NCBI GenBank assembly: GCA_902769525.1
Contig: CACXPG010000009.1
Location: 1-64,000, forward strand
Reading direction: 5' to 3'
DNA length: 64,000 nucleotides
From: an uncultured Bacteroidia bacterium
GTDB lineage: Bacteria; Bacteroidota; Bacteroidia; Bacteroidales; UBA932
Positions 62,801 to 64,000 of the stretch are shown piece by piece. The notes beneath the pieces are model-generated. The model was not told where the DNA came from, did no database searches, and was given only the letters and a program-made list of their open reading frames with translations. Position 1 is the first letter of the stretch; each line of letters starts with the position of its first letter. The position numbers and the translations under genes are program-made.

Positions 62801-63778
62801 TTAGAACTGCAGTCTAAGCAGGAAATCTATCGCTGAAGAAACTGAAGCGTCCTTTATCAGCACTTCTCCTCCCCTCTCCAGTATATACACGGACGGAGTG
62901 TTTCTCACACTGTAAAGAGAGTTCTGCACCACAGTCCCAGCGTCAGAAGCCACCATCCACCCTTTCCTGGTCAGCGACGAGGCAGCGGAAGCCCTGCCCT
63001 CTATACATACGGCAAGTACCGCCAGCTCCCCTTCTGACATCATCTTCCTCACGACCGTAGAATGCTCCAGGCGAGTCATCCCGGCGTGGCAGTCCCGGCA
63101 CCCTGAAGAAAAGAACACCACCATAAGCATCTGCCTCTCGGAGCATCCGCCAAGCACCCTGTACAAAGAAGTGTTTTTCTTCCCGGATTCCCCTGGCGCA
63201 GCAAAACCGTACAGTTCAACATCCAGCGCCATTGTTCCCTCCATGTTCCTGCGGATAATTGACGCCAGATACTTCTCCCTGCTCTTTTCTGCCTCAGCGA
63301 CATCCGCTCTTCCTATCTTGTGCTCAAGAAACGGAATCAGCCTCTTTTCACTGTAATACGGAGACTGCAAACTGTAAAAGTACTTTTCCGCAGCAGCGAG
63401 AAGCTTGTCATACCCCGTAGGATACTCCCCCTTGCCGCAAACCTCAGCCACACTGTCCATCAGGTTCTTCACCGACACCTCCGCCACACTGTCCGAGGCA
63501 AGCCTCAACACCCAGAAATACGCCGCCAGGTGATTCTCCAGCCTGAAACCATTTCCTCTGACCTCCGGTTCTGAATCAATATCCAACGCCTTGAATCCAG
63601 CAAGATCCACTCCTTCCCAATGATGTGTAACATAATGGTCCGCCCTGGACTGCACTAAAGCAGCAGAATCCGCACTCATCTCAGGCATCACAGCCTTCAC
63701 CTGCCCGTACAAAACGCCACAAGCACAAAAAGCAAAGCCCACAGCCAACACTACTATACGTTTTACAGTCCTCTCCAT
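62801..63778 (-). CDS. DUF5106 thioredoxin-like protein, 325 aa
   Basis: A signal peptide (about 1-25, ending VLYGQ) is followed by a helical DUF5106-type domain (about 55-180) and a thioredoxin-like domain (about 185-325) with the redox motif CRDC (227-230). Such exported Bacteroidetes proteins act in disulfide or envelope-stress chemistry, usually in periplasm. The extra cysteine at 212 (GGCSERQ) is unusual and could form a second disulfide. The TTG at 63787 is replaced by the ATG at 63778. The gene is driven by the promoter repeat copy B. Confidence 0.85.
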   Translation of the reverse strand: MERTVKRIVVLAVGFAFCACGVLYGQVKAVMPEMSADSAALVQSRADHYVTHHWEGVDLAGFKALDIDSEPEVRGNGFRLENHLAAYFWVLRLASDSVAEVSVKNLMDSVAEVCGKGEYPTGYDKLLAAAEKYFYSLQSPYYSEKRLIPFLEHKIGRADVAEAEKSREKYLASIIRRNMEGTMALDVELYGFAAPGESGKKNTSLYRVLGGCSERQMLMVVFFSSGCRDCHAGMTRLEHSTVVRKMMSEGELAVLAVCIEGRASAASSLTRKGWMVASDAGTVVQNSLYSVRNTPSVYILERGGEVLIKDASVSSAIDFLLRLQF

Positions 63779-63828
63779 TTCATTCAAGAAACTCTTCTAA
63801 CAACAAAACTAATCATCATTTTCCCAAT

Positions 63829-63890
63829 CGCCAAGCACAAACGTACAATTGACTCTGTCCGCCATAAAGTTTTTACGTAACGCACAAAAG
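63829..63890 (-). promoter_or_regulatory. Promoter repeat copy B (shared with 39843-39907)
   Basis: On the minus strand TTTA (complement of 63865-63868), 19 bases, then TACGTTTG (complement of 63838-63845) fits the Bacteroidetes promoter consensus and leads to the DUF5106 gene. The surrounding 60 bases are nearly identical to copy A at 39843. Confidence 0.7.
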
Positions 63891-63924
63891 AACAAAAAGA
63901 AAGAGCCCTGGAAAACTCCAGGGC
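63891..63924 (-). terminator. Terminator upstream of promoter repeat B
   Basis: GCCCTGG and CCAGGGC (63905-63911 with 63918-63924) form a 7-bp stem followed on the minus strand by TCTTTCTTTTTG. It would end the gene that enters from the right edge. Confidence 0.8.
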
Positions 63925-63964
63925 CCCTTCAAATATTGCTTGTCTTTTGACTTCTTAGATATAA

Positions 63965-64000
63965 CTACTGTTGTCTCCAACCTGTAATTGTAAGTCTAGA
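63965..64000 (-). CDS. C-terminal end of an unseen gene (partial)
   Basis: The minus strand enters the window in an open frame of 11 codons (ending LTITGWRQQ) with a TAG stop at 63965-63967, followed about 40 bases later by a strong terminator. The tail looks like the last strand of a surface or adhesin-type domain, but this is only a guess because so little is visible. Confidence 0.4.
   Translation of the reverse strand, partial: SRLTITGWRQQ

Noticed and set aside
1..64000. CRISPR arrays, rRNA operons and insertion-sequence transposases
   Set aside because: No regularly spaced direct repeats, no rRNA sequence and no DDE or HUH transposase motifs were seen.

Overview
The window looks like a Bacteroidales (Bacteroidota) chromosome segment. 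Evidence: promoters matching the Bacteroidetes TTTG-N19-21-TAnnTTTG pattern, few Shine-Dalgarno sites, an nqrABCDEF operon, and many families typical of the phylum (DUF4290, DUF3822, DUF3575, DUF3868, DUF5106, FISUMP domain, ftsK followed by a LolA-like gene). Genus cannot be fixed from the sequence alone.

Region 1 (about 1-3547) is the right end of an integrated mobile element that continues off the left edge. It is AT-rich and carries a small partial ORF with a structured RNA upstream, two unassigned genes, a tyrosine recombinase and then the 3' half of a tRNA-Gly(CCC) gene, which marks the right attachment junction. The complete tRNA should lie at the other end of the element, outside the window.

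Region 2 (3.5-16.2 kb) is core chromosome with surface and catabolic genes: a FISUMP lipoprotein, proline dehydrogenase, a nucleoside phosphorylase, small membrane proteins, an S9 peptidase, a metallophosphoesterase, a long TPR protein and an M28-like protein that has lost its active-site glutamates.

Region 3 (16.2-31.4 kb) is information processing and housekeeping: uvrB, overlapped by a long RelA/SpoT homologue with a decayed hydrolase domain, then an EEP phosphatase, uvrA, prfA, a GNAT-like protein, tcdA, mazG, two FKBP-type lipoproteins and a DHH phosphoesterase. Region 4 (31.4-40 kb) holds DUF3822-rsmD, tRNA-Asp, an acyl-CoA ligase with an XRE-cupin regulator, a LysR regulator, a sugar N-acetyltransferase, small zinc-ribbon and membrane proteins, an orphan KilA-N protein and a DUF4493/DUF6359-like lipoprotein.

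Region 5 (40-51.6 kb) is a UvrD/PcrA helicase, the complete Na+-translocating NADH:quinone reductase operon, glutamine synthetase and a secreted C1 peptidase. Region 6 (51.6-64 kb) has an rRNA m5C methyltransferase, an SRPBCC protein, pyrE, a Nudix hydrolase, ftsK-lolA-DUF4290, an unusual two-TM protein resembling a degenerate polysaccharide co-polymerase, a DUF3575-DUF3868 envelope pair and a DUF5106 thioredoxin-like protein.

The most noteworthy signals are the split tRNA-Gly attachment site, a probable orphan small RNA at about 39.9 kb, a promoter-containing repeat of about 60 bp present upstream of two unrelated envelope genes 24 kb apart, and several enzymes with degraded active sites (M28, Rel hydrolase domain, integrase box I). 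I did not find a clear new multi-gene defence or biosynthetic system.
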